A DNA stretch of 64,000 bases from Metridium senile (GCA_949775045.1 OX459095.1:32498564-32562563), one strand, 5' to 3'; counted from the first letter of the stretch, positions 1-10,375 are shown. The notes: generated from the letters alone by a model not told the origin. Made by a program: numbers and translations.

Positions 1-187
1 TTTATTTGCTTTATCAGAGAATTGATTAGTTTTTGAAATTTAGAACAACTTTTCATATCGTTATTAAAACTATAAAAATAAATAGGCATGTAGGATCGGC
101 TAATACCTTTTCGGCAAATTAGCTTTAATCACGGCTCGCAGCTGTATTAATTTTGAAGACATCTCAGTATCGTTTTAACAAAACTGT

Positions 188-378
188 GCCCGGGCAAACG
201 GTTTCAACATTTGCTTCAACATCCGTTCGATTTTGTCGAATGGCAATGATTTTAAACTCTTTCAACATTGTTGAAACGTGTTGAATTGATGTTGAAAGAG
301 TTTAAAAGCGTTTAAAGATTGCCATTCAACGAAATCGAACGGATGTTGAAGCAAATGTTGAAACCGTTTGCCCGGGCC
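188..378. repeat. Foldback element, family FB-1 (GCCCGGGCAAACGG ends)
   Basis: Near-perfect hairpin: both ends read GCCCGGGCAAACGGTTTCAA on their own strands and meet around a TTGAAACGTGTTGAA centre. Diverged copies lie at 6158-6377 and 8791-9003. No coding capacity, so a non-autonomous MITE-like repeat. Confidence 0.85.
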
Positions 379-496
379 TTTAGATTGAAACGCGAAAAAG
401 TAGCGTTAAAAAAATGAAAATGTCCTAAAGTTTTTAATTCATAGATATTTTGATTTTTCGTTTTATAATTAAATAAAAATAACATTCAAGACTTAA

Positions 497-695
497 AGTG
501 AGGATACTCGAACACTTGACTTTTTGAATATCATTATTTTCTGAACCTTCTACTGCTTCAAAACCCCTAAAAATAAAGCAGTGAGTTCAAATACACTAAG
601 AGTTCATAATACGTCATATTTCTAATCTATTCGCTCATGGGAAGTGTGTCAAGAAAAGTGTCAACAAAAAAATTCACAGTTCGAGTCTCCTCACT
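497..695. repeat. Short TIR element, family FB-2, copy 1
   Basis: About 200 bp with ends AGTGAGGATACTCGAA and, inverted, TTCGAGTCTCCTCACT. It lies 41 bp upstream of the phosphatase exon at 737. A second copy in opposite orientation sits at 1162-1381, on the other side of that exon. Confidence 0.8.
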
Positions 696-736
696 GTGAA
701 ATTGAATGTTTTATTATTTTTTGTATTATTTTGCAG

Positions 737-3160
737 AGAGCAAGACAAATTCACTCCAGAAATGGTAAAACAGCTGGATGAAAACCACGGTTTTCTCAAA
801 AATTCCAGACGTGGAACGGCGCACTTGTTTAGGTAAGAAATCTTAAAACAAATTACTTAGATCTGGGAGTACTATCTAAAGTACCATCTGATTAGGATCA
901 GTAAGAAATCTTTTTCTAAAAACCCACTTATGAAATGGGCTCCCTGTGGCGTGAATGCCACACAGGAAGCCCAATAAATAAGCTCAAACCGTTGGACTGC
1001 GATTTTTCCGTGTTTTTATTTTTTTCATTTGTATTCTCTGTATTTTTACTTTTTTATTTTCTGTCTTTTTCTTTACTTCCATTTGTCATACTGAATTACG
1101 TTTATTTATTTGGGATTGTCCAAGCGATAGGTGCTAGGAAAAATAAATGATTACGGCTTTACAGTGAGGATACACGAGCCGTGAACACTTTGAGTTTTTT
1201 TGTTACTTTTTTTAACCCACATCCCTGAAGTGAATAGATTAGAAATAAGATTTATTATGAACACTTAGTGTATTTGAACTCATTGCTTTAGTTTTAGAGG
1301 TTTTGAAGCAGTAGAAGGTTTAGAAAATAATAATAATAACATGAAAAAAGTCAAGTGTTCATGGTTCCAGTATCCTCACCGTAATGACTAAAATAATTTA
1401 AACCAATAAAAAAACCGTTGATAGTTGATTAAATTTTTTTCTTGAATATTTATGTGTCTTTTAAAAAACTTCACTCAACAAACTTCACTTTGAAACCTGA
1501 AGTTTTATTTATGTATGTCTATCATATAAGCCGCTCCTGCTGGCAAGTCCTCTTTTGAGTAGGTTATGTCCTGTGATGTCGTGTTATGTTTTAATTCAAT
1601 ATTTATACAGGAAGTCCAATTTAACGACACGCTAGTTTAAATGGGTTCCTCATATAACAAAACATTATATATATATATATATATATATATCTACAGATAT
1701 CTATATTTGCTTGAGAACAGAATAGGCAAGGAGAGAAGCCTTCAAAGGAAGCTATATATATCAAAGGTTTATGTTAATGTATTTAACTTACTTCAGTTCC
1801 AGAGCACTCGATGATTTTTTGAAGAGAAATGACTTAACGCACGTCATCAGAGCACATGAAGTGCAACAGGCTGGATTTCAAGTAAGAATCGTACACCAAG
1901 GGGGAGGGGTATATTGTATCAAACAGGATCTATAATTTTGACAAAAGATCGTAGGTTTTTTTTTGTGTCTTAGATTACCCTGGGTTCCAGAGGTTATTTT
2001 CTACTTGCTTTAACGTTGTAAATATGACAACATGGACGTACAAATGATAAATACAAATACTAAATCAAGAAAGCCTCTGGTTTTCAGGGTAGTCTTAGGA
2101 TGGGCTACTCTTTTTTTATTTTTAAGATCTTTTGCAACACAGAGCCTTGCTGTCTTAAACAGGATCAGATCCATTTTACTTCAAACGGTCTTAAAAAGGA
2201 TCTAGAGTTTTTTTAAAAAAAATCGTAGCTTTGATGTTTTTGTATCTTCTTAAGGGTACTGTTTTTTAAGGAACTTTTGCAACAAAGATCCTCATGATAC
2301 AGATTCGTTTGTTCTTTTTTTATTTTTTATATGCAATTGCGCTTGCAACTATGAAAGAGTGGAAACGTCCGACGAAACAAAACAACATTTTCATAAAACA
2401 TGTAAAAGCGAATTCAAAGAGGGAAATGTGTGCCGAAACAACTACTAGGAGACACCTTAAATATAGTCCTGTTTTAAGACCTCTGGTGGCACATCCCTAT
2501 CAAACCGTGCAAGAAAAATGACTATTTAGTTTGTACTAGTTGATAAAGAACAAAGGAAAACACTATGAGTGTGCTTATTCTTATTCTTAAACTTCCCCAG
2601 CATTCTTTTCTATCATGCTGCAAGCTTTTAGGGTTTGTACTTTATAAAGGCCCATTCACACTTTGCAGAGATTTTTACGGCTATTCCATAGCGACGTGCA
2701 AATCCAAAGTCGCAGTGGAATCGCCGGTTGTTCACACGCGCGAATTTGCGTCCCCTGAAAATCGCATCAAATATCGCACCTTTTCAAACTGAAATCGTCA
2801 CAAAACCGTATCAAAGATATGCGTATTGTTCTGTTGCAATCTCAACCTGTTAAAAAGAAAGAAAGAAATCTCGCTCGCTAATCAAAGTCTTTTGTTACTT
2901 CTCACCTACAATACCATGCATATATACGGTAATGGAATTGTTTTCAAGATTGCATACGGTATTTCTGATACGCTCGCCTGTGTGAATGGGCCTTAAGGTT
3001 GGTGTTTCTTTTCTAATCTGTTTATTTCAATTAGGTTCAGCAGAACGGGAGACTTCTGACAGTCTTCTCGTCGTCTCAATACTGTGGTGGAGCCAATGAA
3101 GCAGCTTGTATCCTTGCACATCAACATCGACTGCGCACAATCAGACTAGACACCAGCTGA
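737..3160 (+). CDS. PPP-family Ser/Thr protein phosphatase, C-terminal three exons (5' partial)
   Basis: Three exons, 737-832, 1797-1881 and 3035-3160, join in one frame to give the last 101 residues and a TGA stop. All junctions have AG acceptors and GTAAG donors. Residues include [10 protein letters not shown], then [17 protein letters not shown], then [19 protein letters not shown]. This is the order at the C-terminal end of the PPP catalytic core: the N-x-RG element, the IIR(A/S)HE block whose His is a metal ligand in the family, and the VFSAPNYC-like strand. Here the last motif reads SSSQYCG, so the usual Asn is Gln. The protein ends soon after the core, with no regulatory tail. The IRAHE and FLKRN words resemble PP5, PPEF and calcineurin types; I cannot pick a subfamily. 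Upstream exons are outside the window. Foldback elements flank the first exon on both sides. Confidence 0.82.
1162..1381. repeat. Short TIR element, family FB-2, copy 2 (inverted relative to copy 1)
   Basis: Reading the minus strand from 1381 reproduces the 497-695 copy, including CCTTCTACTGCTTCAAAAC and TTTCTAATCTATTCRCT, with small indels. Together the two copies form a large inverted repeat around exon 737-832. Confidence 0.78.
1663..1692. repeat. (TA)n microsatellite
   Basis: Uninterrupted TA dinucleotides inside the first phosphatase intron. The rest of that intron (1382-1796) shows nothing further. Confidence 0.9.
2647..2994. repeat. Foldback element, family FB-3 (AAGGCCCATTCACA ends)
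   Basis: Left end AAGGCCCATTCACAC and right end GTGTGAATGGGCCTT are inverted copies. It sits in the second phosphatase intron, just before the last exon. The inner part (about 2808-2970) recurs without the ends at 33429-33590. Confidence 0.8.
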
Positions 3161-3231
3161 CCAGCAAGTAATAGAGCCGCGCTGTTAAACGTTTAAAGCC
3201 AACAGACATCTTTACCTTCCTGGTTTGCTTA

Positions 3232-3356
3232 CCCATTTCAGATCACGTGATGCGACCCTTGGAAGGTGATTGTTTCACAGTCACGTAAATGTCTTCAAGT
3301 GTTCACCATAAAAGAACACTGAATTCTCAAAGGAATGTCACGTGGTCTGAAATGGG
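3232..3356. repeat. Foldback element (CCCATTTCAGATCACGTGA ends)
   Basis: Inverted ends CCCATTTCAGATCACGTGA and TCACGTGGTCTGAAATGGG about 85 bp apart, just downstream of the phosphatase stop and probably inside its 3' untranslated region. Confidence 0.75.
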
Positions 3357-3396
3357 AAATTTTCATACGAAGGTATTCAATAATCTTATGTAGGGA

Positions 3397-3638
3397 AAAT
3401 TGCTCTAATTCACTATGACGTCACTGTTTGTTTTGTTGTACAAGGTTCGTAAAGATTAAAGTTTAAGATTTACATATTTCCTTAGAGATTTTTAATATAA
3501 TATTCAACTGTATATATTTTTAGCTATCAGAAATTAAATTCATATTTTGCTGCAATGTTGTTCCTTTTCCTAACCATGATCCTTAGCGTGAACAAATAGA
3601 TTGTTTTTATGTGATATCATAGTGAAATAGGGCAATTA
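3397..3638. repeat. Foldback element, family FB-4, intact copy
   Basis: Inverted ends AATTGCTCTAATTCACTATG and CATAGTGAAATAGGGCAATT. The same element, with the same interior (AACCATGATCCTTAGCG, TTTTTAGCTA), is present at 5402-5819 but interrupted by another element. Confidence 0.8.
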
Positions 3639-4289
3639 GCATATTGTAAATCACTAAAATGGCTACTTGTTAGTACTACCACAGGCAGCTCAGGTTGTTA
3701 ACTAGGGCATAACTGGTTTCAACTAAGGCATAACTGCAACCTATTATACAAACATTGATATGTTGATATATTTTGGCGATTTTTGCCGCAATTTCTCTTG
3801 TTGCTATACAACCCCCCTCCCCTCCCCCCTGAAGTTATGGATTAGTGCAAACGTCGCTCATTGATTGTTTTTAAGTTTAGAGCCTGGGCTGCCTGTGGAA
3901 ATACTGCTACTTACCGGCGTTTCGGAACTCTTCATTACTGTGGTTCTCTGGAATGAAGGCGCCAATATTTGCTGTAGTTGTTTCCTTAGAAAATTCTTTT
4001 ATTATAATTTACAACAGCTTATTGTTAACGTTTAAGGTAAAAATCATAGTCCACAATGCAATGCGTAACAAAAACGCCATGTCTGCAGCAAAATATATGG
4101 CTGCTTTGCTGCTCAAATCTACTTTCGTTGCCGTTCTACTACATGTTGGATATTTCAAATATTTTATATGCATACGTTATCGTTGTACAATTTGACAAGC
4201 ATATTTGGTTAAGGATTATTTTCGTTTAGATACGCTGAACGTTTTCAACAAAATTCTAGAACATCTTTTTCTATAATTTAAAAGTAACC
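3639..4289. other. Gene-free stretch
   Basis: Nothing coding is supported; an open frame at 3953-4195 is AT-rich, has no family features and shows no splice context. There is a short C-run near 3810. Confidence 0.5.
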
Positions 4290-4410
4290 AAGGCCTAGTT
4301 CAAACGTCGCATCTCACATGTGCCGAATCTAATGCAAATGAATGTAAACAATAGCTTTTGCTCATTTTAGATTCAGCACATGTGAGAAGCGACGTTTTTA
4401 CTAGGCCTTA
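4290..4410. repeat. Foldback element, family FB-5, copy 1
   Basis: Ends AAGGCCTAGTTCAAACGTCG and CGACGTTTTTACTAGGCCTT, both carrying the inner word CACATGTGCCGAATCTAA or its complement. A second copy is at 56488-56612 inside a GRK intron. Confidence 0.85.
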
Positions 4411-4411
4411 A

Positions 4412-4623
4412 TAGTCTCCTTCACAGTTCCCTGCGCCATCTTGAAAGGTAGCCGAGCCTTTGAATCGAAGCGAGACGAACGTTGAGCTTGCAATGATAGA
4501 GACCTTTTAACAACTCGCGGGACAATTTTTCACGTGTCTCTATCATTGCAAGATCAATGTTCGTCTCGCTTCGATGCAAAGGCCTGGCAACCTCGCAAAA
4601 TGGCGCAGGGAACGGTGGGGACA
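4412..4623. repeat. Foldback element, family FB-6, copy 1
   Basis: Hairpin with arms TTCCCTGCGCCATCTTGAAAG and its inverted partner near 4595-4615; inner arms carry GAAGCGAGACGAAC and GTTCGTCTCGCTTC. It directly abuts FB-5. A shorter relative is at 56019-56129, and eroded pieces are near 48190 and 51434-51575. Confidence 0.8.
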
Positions 4624-4735
4624 ATTGTGAAATCTTGGTTTAAACTTCACAACAATCAAATAATTTTCGTTGCTAAGCTGATTAGTTATTTAAATTTACT
4701 ATAAATATAGAGACAGTCATCTTCAAAGTAATGTC

Positions 4736-5162
4736 AAAAGACCAAATCGGCTAACGCGTTGCTATGTACGTTTCGACCCAACTCAAAACTATTGTGAATA
4801 AAAACTATTGTTTCAAACGTTTTCCATGAGACATTGAAATACATAAGACGAAGAATATTATCATTCCCAAAACATTTGAATTGGGTGGAAACATACACCT
4901 ACTTGCAGTAAGGTTGTCATACAAAAATAGAACATTTGTCACAAAGAAAATAGAACATTTGTGATTTAGTGCGAAAGGAATTAATTAAAAGACAAAAGAG
5001 AGAGTTCAGCTTGAGTGATCTTCTTTTGTCTTTTAATCAATTCCTATCATACTAAATCACAAATGTTCTATTTTCTTTATAACAAATGTATATTTTTGTA
5101 TGACAACCTTACTGCAAGTAGGTGTACATAGCAACGCATTAGCCGATTTGGTCTATTCTTTT
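4736..5162. repeat. Foldback element FB-7 carrying a nested FB-8 element
   Basis: Left arm starts AAAAGACCAAATCGGCTAAC and continues CGTTGCTATGTACGTTTC; the right arm is its inverted copy but is cut by an FB-8 element at 4896-5124. Removing FB-8 and one TA restores GGAAACATACATAGCAACG, which pairs with the left arm. Confidence 0.85.
4896..5124. mobile_element. FB-8 MITE, copy 1 (TA target duplication)
   Basis: 229 bp, ends CACCTACTTGCAGTAAGG and CCTTACTGCAAGTAGGTG, flanked by TA on both sides (4894-4895, 5125-5126). Its centre carries AATTAAAAGACAAAAG and the FB-8 signature TTCAGCTTGAGTGATC. TA duplication with short inverted ends is typical of Tc1/mariner-type non-autonomous elements. Confidence 0.85.
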
Positions 5163-5163
5163 G

Positions 5164-5318
5164 GTATGAATACACAAGTGATCATATAAAATCGCGTACA
5201 CTGATTGGTCGAGTATTATTTCTCAAATCATCTACATCGTTTCGCGCGCTTTTAAAAATAAGAAAGTTATATTTTATAAAATGATTATTAACAAGCATTC
5301 ACTTGTGTTTTTATACTA
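5164..5318. repeat. Small foldback repeat
   Basis: GTATGAATACACAAGTGATC at the left is partly complementary to CACTTGTGTTTTTATAC at the right. It directly follows FB-7. Confidence 0.55.
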
Positions 5319-5401
5319 AAATAATTATTCTCCTCAGGCTCATTGAGTATCGGTGGATACTAACCTCGACTTTGTCTCGTTCATTATTTTAATAATTAAA
5401 A

Positions 5402-5819
5402 AAATTGTTCTATTTCACTATGACGTCACAGTTTATTTACATGGGAAAAAAATACTAAAGATTTACGCTTAATATTTTCGAGATTGTTAGTATTATACTT
5501 AACTATATACATACTTTTAGCTACACCTAATTGCAATAACTTTGTCATATAAAAACGAAAATTACAAAATAGGAATTAATTAAAAGACAAAAGAAGAAGT
5601 TCAGCTTGAGTAATCTGCTTTTGTCTTTTAATTAATTCCTATTTTGTAATTTTCTTTTTTATATGACAATGTTATTGCAATTAGGTGTATCTCATAAATA
5701 ATATTTTAATTTGATTTCATTTATTTTGCTGCACTTTTGTCCCCTCTGGCGACCATGATCCTTAGCGGCATTAATAGAGCTTTTTTGAAATGTGATGTCA
5801 TAGTGAAATGGGGCAATTG
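5402..5819. repeat. Foldback element FB-4, second copy, split by FB-8
   Basis: Left half matches 3397 onward (TTCACTATGACGTCAC) to TTTTTAGCTA; the right half resumes after 5689 and ends with TCATAGTGAAATGGGGCAATT. The 164-bp block between is an FB-8 copy. Confidence 0.85.
5524..5687. mobile_element. FB-8 MITE, copy 2, inserted into FB-4
   Basis: Ends CACCTAATTGCAATAAC and GTTATTGCAATTAGGTG with TA on each side (5522-5523, 5688-5689). The uninterrupted FB-4 at 3397-3638 shows the pre-insertion site TAGCTATC. Long hairpin centred on TTCAGCTTGAGTAATC. Confidence 0.88.
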
Positions 5820-6157
5820 AGTTAATCATTCCAGGGCATTATAATATGGCTATTTATATAATTCAAATATTTAGTCGATCGTTCAAGTTTATTGCTCTAC
5901 ATACATAAGGATATATTTTCTATGGTTCAATTTTATAGTTTGTGTTATAATAAGAAGTTAAATGTAATAAATAGAATGATTTGGATGTTTATAGTGCCAT
6001 CCTCTAGCTAGTTTGCGTTCAATCGTAGCACTGCCAGGGAGACTGGTAATGTGTATAAGCGGTCTCGATGTCATTCAAAAGTCGTGGTTACCAAGCAAAA
6101 TACAAGCAAAAGCTGTTATAATGACGGTCTAGCACTTGAAATAACGACCTTACGTCT

Positions 6158-6377
6158 TTAAAGGCCCGGGCAAACGGCTTCAACAGTTTGCTTCAACATT
6201 AGTTTGATTTTGTTGAACGCTGGAGAATGGTTGTTGAACGATGTTGAATGTAGGGGGATAAACGGTTTCAATGACAATGTTGAAATGGGGTGGCAAATGG
6301 CTTCAACATTGCCATTCAACAAAATCGAACAGATGTTTTAAAAGCAAATGTTGAAGCCGTTTGCCCGGGCCTTTAAA
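6158..6377. repeat. Foldback element FB-1, copy 2
   Basis: Ends TTTAAAGGCCCGGGCAAACG and CGTTTGCCCGGGCCTTTAAA. The interior is more diverged than in the 188-378 copy. Confidence 0.85.
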
Positions 6378-6500
6378 AGATCGTACACGTCGCCTATTTC
6401 TTTTTCTATTTTGCTGTCCACACTGTTCTGCTGTTATTATTTTGCAAGAACATTTGAGCGCTTAGCTGACTTACACCCATTTCAAAAAACTTCCCGGCTT

Positions 6501-6715
6501 AAGTGGCATCAAGCCAAGACCGAAATGAATGCTGGTTTTGTGCTGGCAATGTATTGAAATAAGACTTGTTTCCTAAAGAGCTCAGTACTAACAAAAAAGA
6601 ATTATTTACGTGTTTGATATTTTACTACAATAAATTAGGTTGATATAAGTTCGAACAAGTCTGGTTTAAATTTTAACCAGCACAAAACCAGCATTCATTT
6701 CAGTCTTAGCTTGAT
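6501..6715. repeat. Foldback element, family FB-9, copy 1
   Basis: Left ATCAAGCCAAGACCGAAATG and right CATTTCAGTCTTAGCTTGAT are inverted; both arms carry AATGCTGGTTTTGTGCTGG or its complement. A related copy is at 17543-17730. Confidence 0.78.
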
Positions 6716-6951
6716 TGAAATATGTATATTATGTTTAAATGTCACCCAATCGACGTCGCTGAGAAATTCGAAATCAAACCACGCAGGCGCACTAACAACT
6801 TCGAATTCTTCAAATGACTATATACAATACTTTAACGTATTTCCGCAGACATCAAGTACTGCTTTGCAGAAAACGACATATGAGAGAGAAGGAAACATCG
6901 TTCTTCATGGTCTTAGAGCGAAAACACTCAAATAAAAACAAAATAGTTAAG

Positions 6952-7107
6952 CCTGGTTCACACTAGCGACATAAGCATAAGCAACATACGCAGACTCAGT
7001 AAAGCAATTCTCGACAAGGTGTGAGAAAAGACAATGCATGAGGCGGCAAAGCCCAACTGAGTCTGCGTGTGTTGCTTATGCCGCTCATTAGTGTGAACCA
7101 GGCTTAG
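6952..7107. repeat. Foldback element, family FB-10, copy 1
   Basis: Ends TAAGCCTGGTTCACACTAGC and GTGTGAACCAGGCTTA, with inner arms ACGCAGACTCAGT and ACTGAGTCTGCGT. A second copy is at 33663-33829. Confidence 0.85.
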
Positions 7108-7477
7108 CTACTAATAGTTTCTATCCCTCAACCAAAAACATTAAGTACAAAAGAAAACAATACCTCATTACAACTTTACTTGTCTTTGATAGTGACTAAT
7201 TATAGTCACTAAATAAGAACTATCAGTTACACAGTAGCAATCTGATTTTAGTTCATGTATAGTGTTAGCGCTCTCTCTATATATTTATATGATTATCAAT
7301 ATATCTTAATACTAAATTGTACGCCTTTTGCACGTACTTATTCTTCTGCCAAGGCTTTTTAGGCCGGTACACCCTTGGAGACACGTTAAATACCGTGACA
7401 TTTCGCATTATTATACATTTTACTAACTACATTGAATCTGATTGGCTGAGAGCACACGGCTAAACCTGAATAGCATG

Positions 7478-7527
7478 TGAACTTGACAGTGATAATTGCA
7501 TTATCTGTAGTTATCACTGTCAAGTTC
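7478..7527. repeat. Short hairpin
   Basis: GAACTTGACAGTGATAA pairs with TTATCACTGTCAAGTTC across a short loop; probably the core of an old foldback element. Confidence 0.7.
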
Positions 7528-7671
7528 CCAGGCTCTCTCCGTTCTTAGGGAGTTGATGTGAAAATGGCAGCGAGATTTGCTTGTTATTGTCTCTTTTACC
7601 TGATTATACCTGATTATTGTACTTTTACTTTAAAAAATGTATAATAAAACAATTATTGAATTCGGTTTTCG

Positions 7672-7775
7672 CATGATATCGTAAATTATCAAGACCTCGA
7701 GTCAGTATTATCTGCCTCAGCCAGGAGGCTTCGGCAGATAACACAGACCTCGGTCTTGATAATTTACGATATCAT
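7672..7775. repeat. Foldback hairpin
   Basis: ATGATATCGTAAATTATCAA and its inverted copy TTGATAATTTACGATATCAT bound the region; the inner stem uses CAGATAA/TTATCTG words. Confidence 0.8.
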
Positions 7776-8665
7776 ACTCAACCTCATCCAATAATTGCTT
7801 ATTATGTTACTGTATTTTATTTGTCGCTATACGCACGAATTCAAACTTGTTTGATCGATTTGTGGGACTAACAATTTTGTCGCGGCAACAAAGATTATCA
7901 CGTAAATTCAAAGTGTCACACATCTGCAGAGGGATTTGAGGCAGCAGCCTGCTGTGATGATATAGTATGTACCAGACTTTAACAGCTTTATGTTTTAACC
8001 TATAGCCTATTCCATCAAAACGTTTTCAGCTTGAAACCGAGAAATTTTACCGAACATATGGCTCTCCAACAAAGCTTTTTGACATTGCTAAAAAAAACAG
8101 AAATAGCGGAAGTCGCTTTTTCAATCCGAAAGCGTTACAAGTGCTGTTACACTGCGATTTTCTTAGGAACTTGTCTCGCATGCGCAATGCTTAAAAATCA
8201 TGCAGTGTAACGTTGCCAATTGTTGGGTTCCTTTGCAAAAGGAAGAACTGAGCTCTACTTTGTACAATGCTCTCTTCAACAACACCAAAATGTTCTGGCA
8301 ATGCGCAATGCGCAATTCCGCAACTTGTGTCGCACCAGTTTTGCGAGAAATATTCTGCTGAAAAAAATAATAATTGCACAGGATAACAGCGCTTTAATGG
8401 AATAAGTTGAAGGTCATTACAGGCTTTGCTTAGACATTTGTATCTATGATCGAGCCCCTAAACTATCTCTTGCGTCACTTCGCGCCATTCGGTCCACGGT
8501 ATTCATATGTTCCACAGATGGCACAAGACATGTATCTTTTCTAGCCAGATGGCCGATCAGTCTAAGTGGATAAAGGTTTTTGGTTTTGAGCAGTGTTCGT
8601 TGGGACTGTGTCTGGCTAACCGCATATAGAAAAAGGGACTTCAGTTTGACTGGAAACCGATATAC

Positions 8666-8712
<47 letters not shown>

Positions 8713-8790
8713 TATATGCACTTCGATGCGTCTGAGAAATATTATAAATTACTGTAAATAGAATATATGTAGCTGCAGTATAAATTGCTG
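7776..8790. other. Gene-free stretch with weak hairpins
   Basis: No supportable coding sequence. A hairpin at 8146-8211 pairs GTTACACTGCGATTTT with AAAATCATGCAGTGTAAC. A TA/TATG microsatellite fills 8661-8720. Confidence 0.5.
8661..8720. repeat. (TA)n-(TATG)n microsatellite
   Basis: A TA run followed by about seven TATG units. The open reading frame crossing it on the minus strand translates simple repeat (a Thr-Tyr-Ile/His run) and is not a gene. Confidence 0.9.
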
Positions 8791-9003
8791 AAGCCCTGGC
8801 AAACGGTTTCAACATTTGCTTCAACATCCGTTCGAGTTTGTTGAATGGCAATGTTTAAACGCTTTTAAACTCGTTCAACATCAATTCAACATCGTTTCAA
8901 CACGTTTTAACAATGTTGAAATAGTTAAAAGCGTTTAAACATTTCCATTCAAAAAAATCGAACGGATGTTGAAGCAAATGTTGAAACCGTTGTCCGGGCC
9001 TTT
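8791..9003. repeat. Foldback element FB-1, copy 3
   Basis: Ends GGCAAACGGTTTCAACATTT and its inverted copy before CCGTTGTCCGGGCC; the CCCGGGC termini are eroded on both sides. Confidence 0.82.
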
Positions 9004-9496
9004 TTACAATTTACGACATTTGCGCAATCGATATCGTAGATGGTTTTTAATTACTACAAACGTTTTGAGAAGCCCTTATTGTCGCGTATTACCGGCTTTT
9101 TATACCTTTAATTTGCATAACCACATAGTATTTGAAGAATTAAACAAAAATTATGGTTTGTGCTCCTCCTTCCTTATTACATTTTTTTGCAGCAGTTTAA
9201 TTTTTGAAACTTCGCATTTGTTGTCGCGCGGAAAATTTGTTGAAAAAACTGAGGGTTTCAGGATTTGAATAATTAAAACTAATATGTCCTATATATGAAC
9301 AAAAAAATTATACAAAGGCTTCAGTATACACGTTTTTGTGTTGCAATAATAAATTGATATGGTTTGAGCATAAAGCTACGATAATAAAACAATGAATGCA
9401 ACTAAAAGTTATTCATTTATATATGTAGTCTTTTTTACTAATGATCACAGAAAAGTTTTCTCACTGTGTAGGGCTGAGGCTTTTGGGAAAGGGGGA

Positions 9497-9691
9497 GGAT
9501 CTCATTAAACTGAGCTTTTGTCTCATCAAACTGAGCTTTTGTCTCATTAAACTAAGCTTTTGTTGAAATACCGACTTGATTCATCATCATCATGGATCTC
9601 ATCAAACTGAGCTTTTGTCTCATCAAACTGAGCTTTTGTCTCATTAAACTAAGCTTTTGTTGAAATACCGGCTTGATTCATCATCATCATG
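9497..9691 (+). repeat. Direct duplication of about 97 bp
   Basis: GATCTCATCAAACTGAGCTT begins each copy (9497 and about 9595) and TTCATCATCATCATGG ends each. Inside each copy the word AAACTNAGCTTTTGTCTCAT is itself repeated. Confidence 0.85.
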
Positions 9692-10375
9692 GTCATCGTA
9701 TTATCATCATCACCACCATCATAATCATTTATATTATTATCATTATCAGGGTGGCCTAGCGGTGAGCCGAGCGCTGGCCTTTCACCAAGTGCTGTGTTCG
9801 GGGTGCGGGCGACGAGAGTTTGTTTGATGTGATGTTCTCTCTCATGCCACGAGGGTTTTCCGTGTTATCCTGTTTCCCTCCATTCGCAAAGATCAACATG
9901 TGAACAGAGTTGTGTTGTAAATATTGAATGTAGTGGTATTGAGTGTGAGTAAACCTCACTGAAGAGCCCCGACGGGTAGTGATGGTTATAAAAATATACA
10001 TATTTATACACATATACATCATCGCAGTCATCATCCTCACCCATATCATTATCGTGGATTGTCATCATCATCATCATCATCATCATCATACCACCACAAC
10101 CATGAACCATCATCATCATCGTCATCATCATCAGCGCTAGCAGCAGCAGCATAACCATCATCATCATAATCACCATTACCACCATGCATGAACCATCATA
10201 ATCATCATCACTATTATAATCATCATCACTGATTATCATCATAACCACCACCACCATGCACCACCATCGTCATCATCATCATCAGCAGCAGCAGCATAAC
10301 CACCACCATCATAATCATTATTATTATAATCATCACCACTGATTATCATCATCATCTTCACCACCACCCACGTAC
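9580..10375 (+). repeat. CAT/ATC microsatellite block with embedded SINE-like copy
   Basis: Runs of CAT, ATC, CAC and CAG triplets fill 9680-9748 and 10018-10375. The His/Met/Asp-rich open frames here are repeat translations. Confidence 0.88.
9749..9990 (+). mobile_element. tRNA-derived SINE-like element, family S1, copy 1
   Basis: Starts GGTGGCCTAGCGGTGAGC, which fits an RNA polymerase III A box; TGTTCGGGGTGC about 40 bp on is a weak B box. The body reads GTTTGTTTGATG then TGTTCTCTCTCATG and is shared with 47126-47275. No tRNA gene is intact. Confidence 0.55.

Noticed and set aside
4421..4624. 67-codon minus-strand frame
   Set aside because: Lies entirely inside the FB-6 foldback; the similar frame end at 56100 comes from the other FB-6 copy.
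9749..9830. Functional tRNA gene
   Set aside because: The A box is good but the B box is weak and no cloverleaf with an anticodon arm can be drawn; a SINE head fits better.
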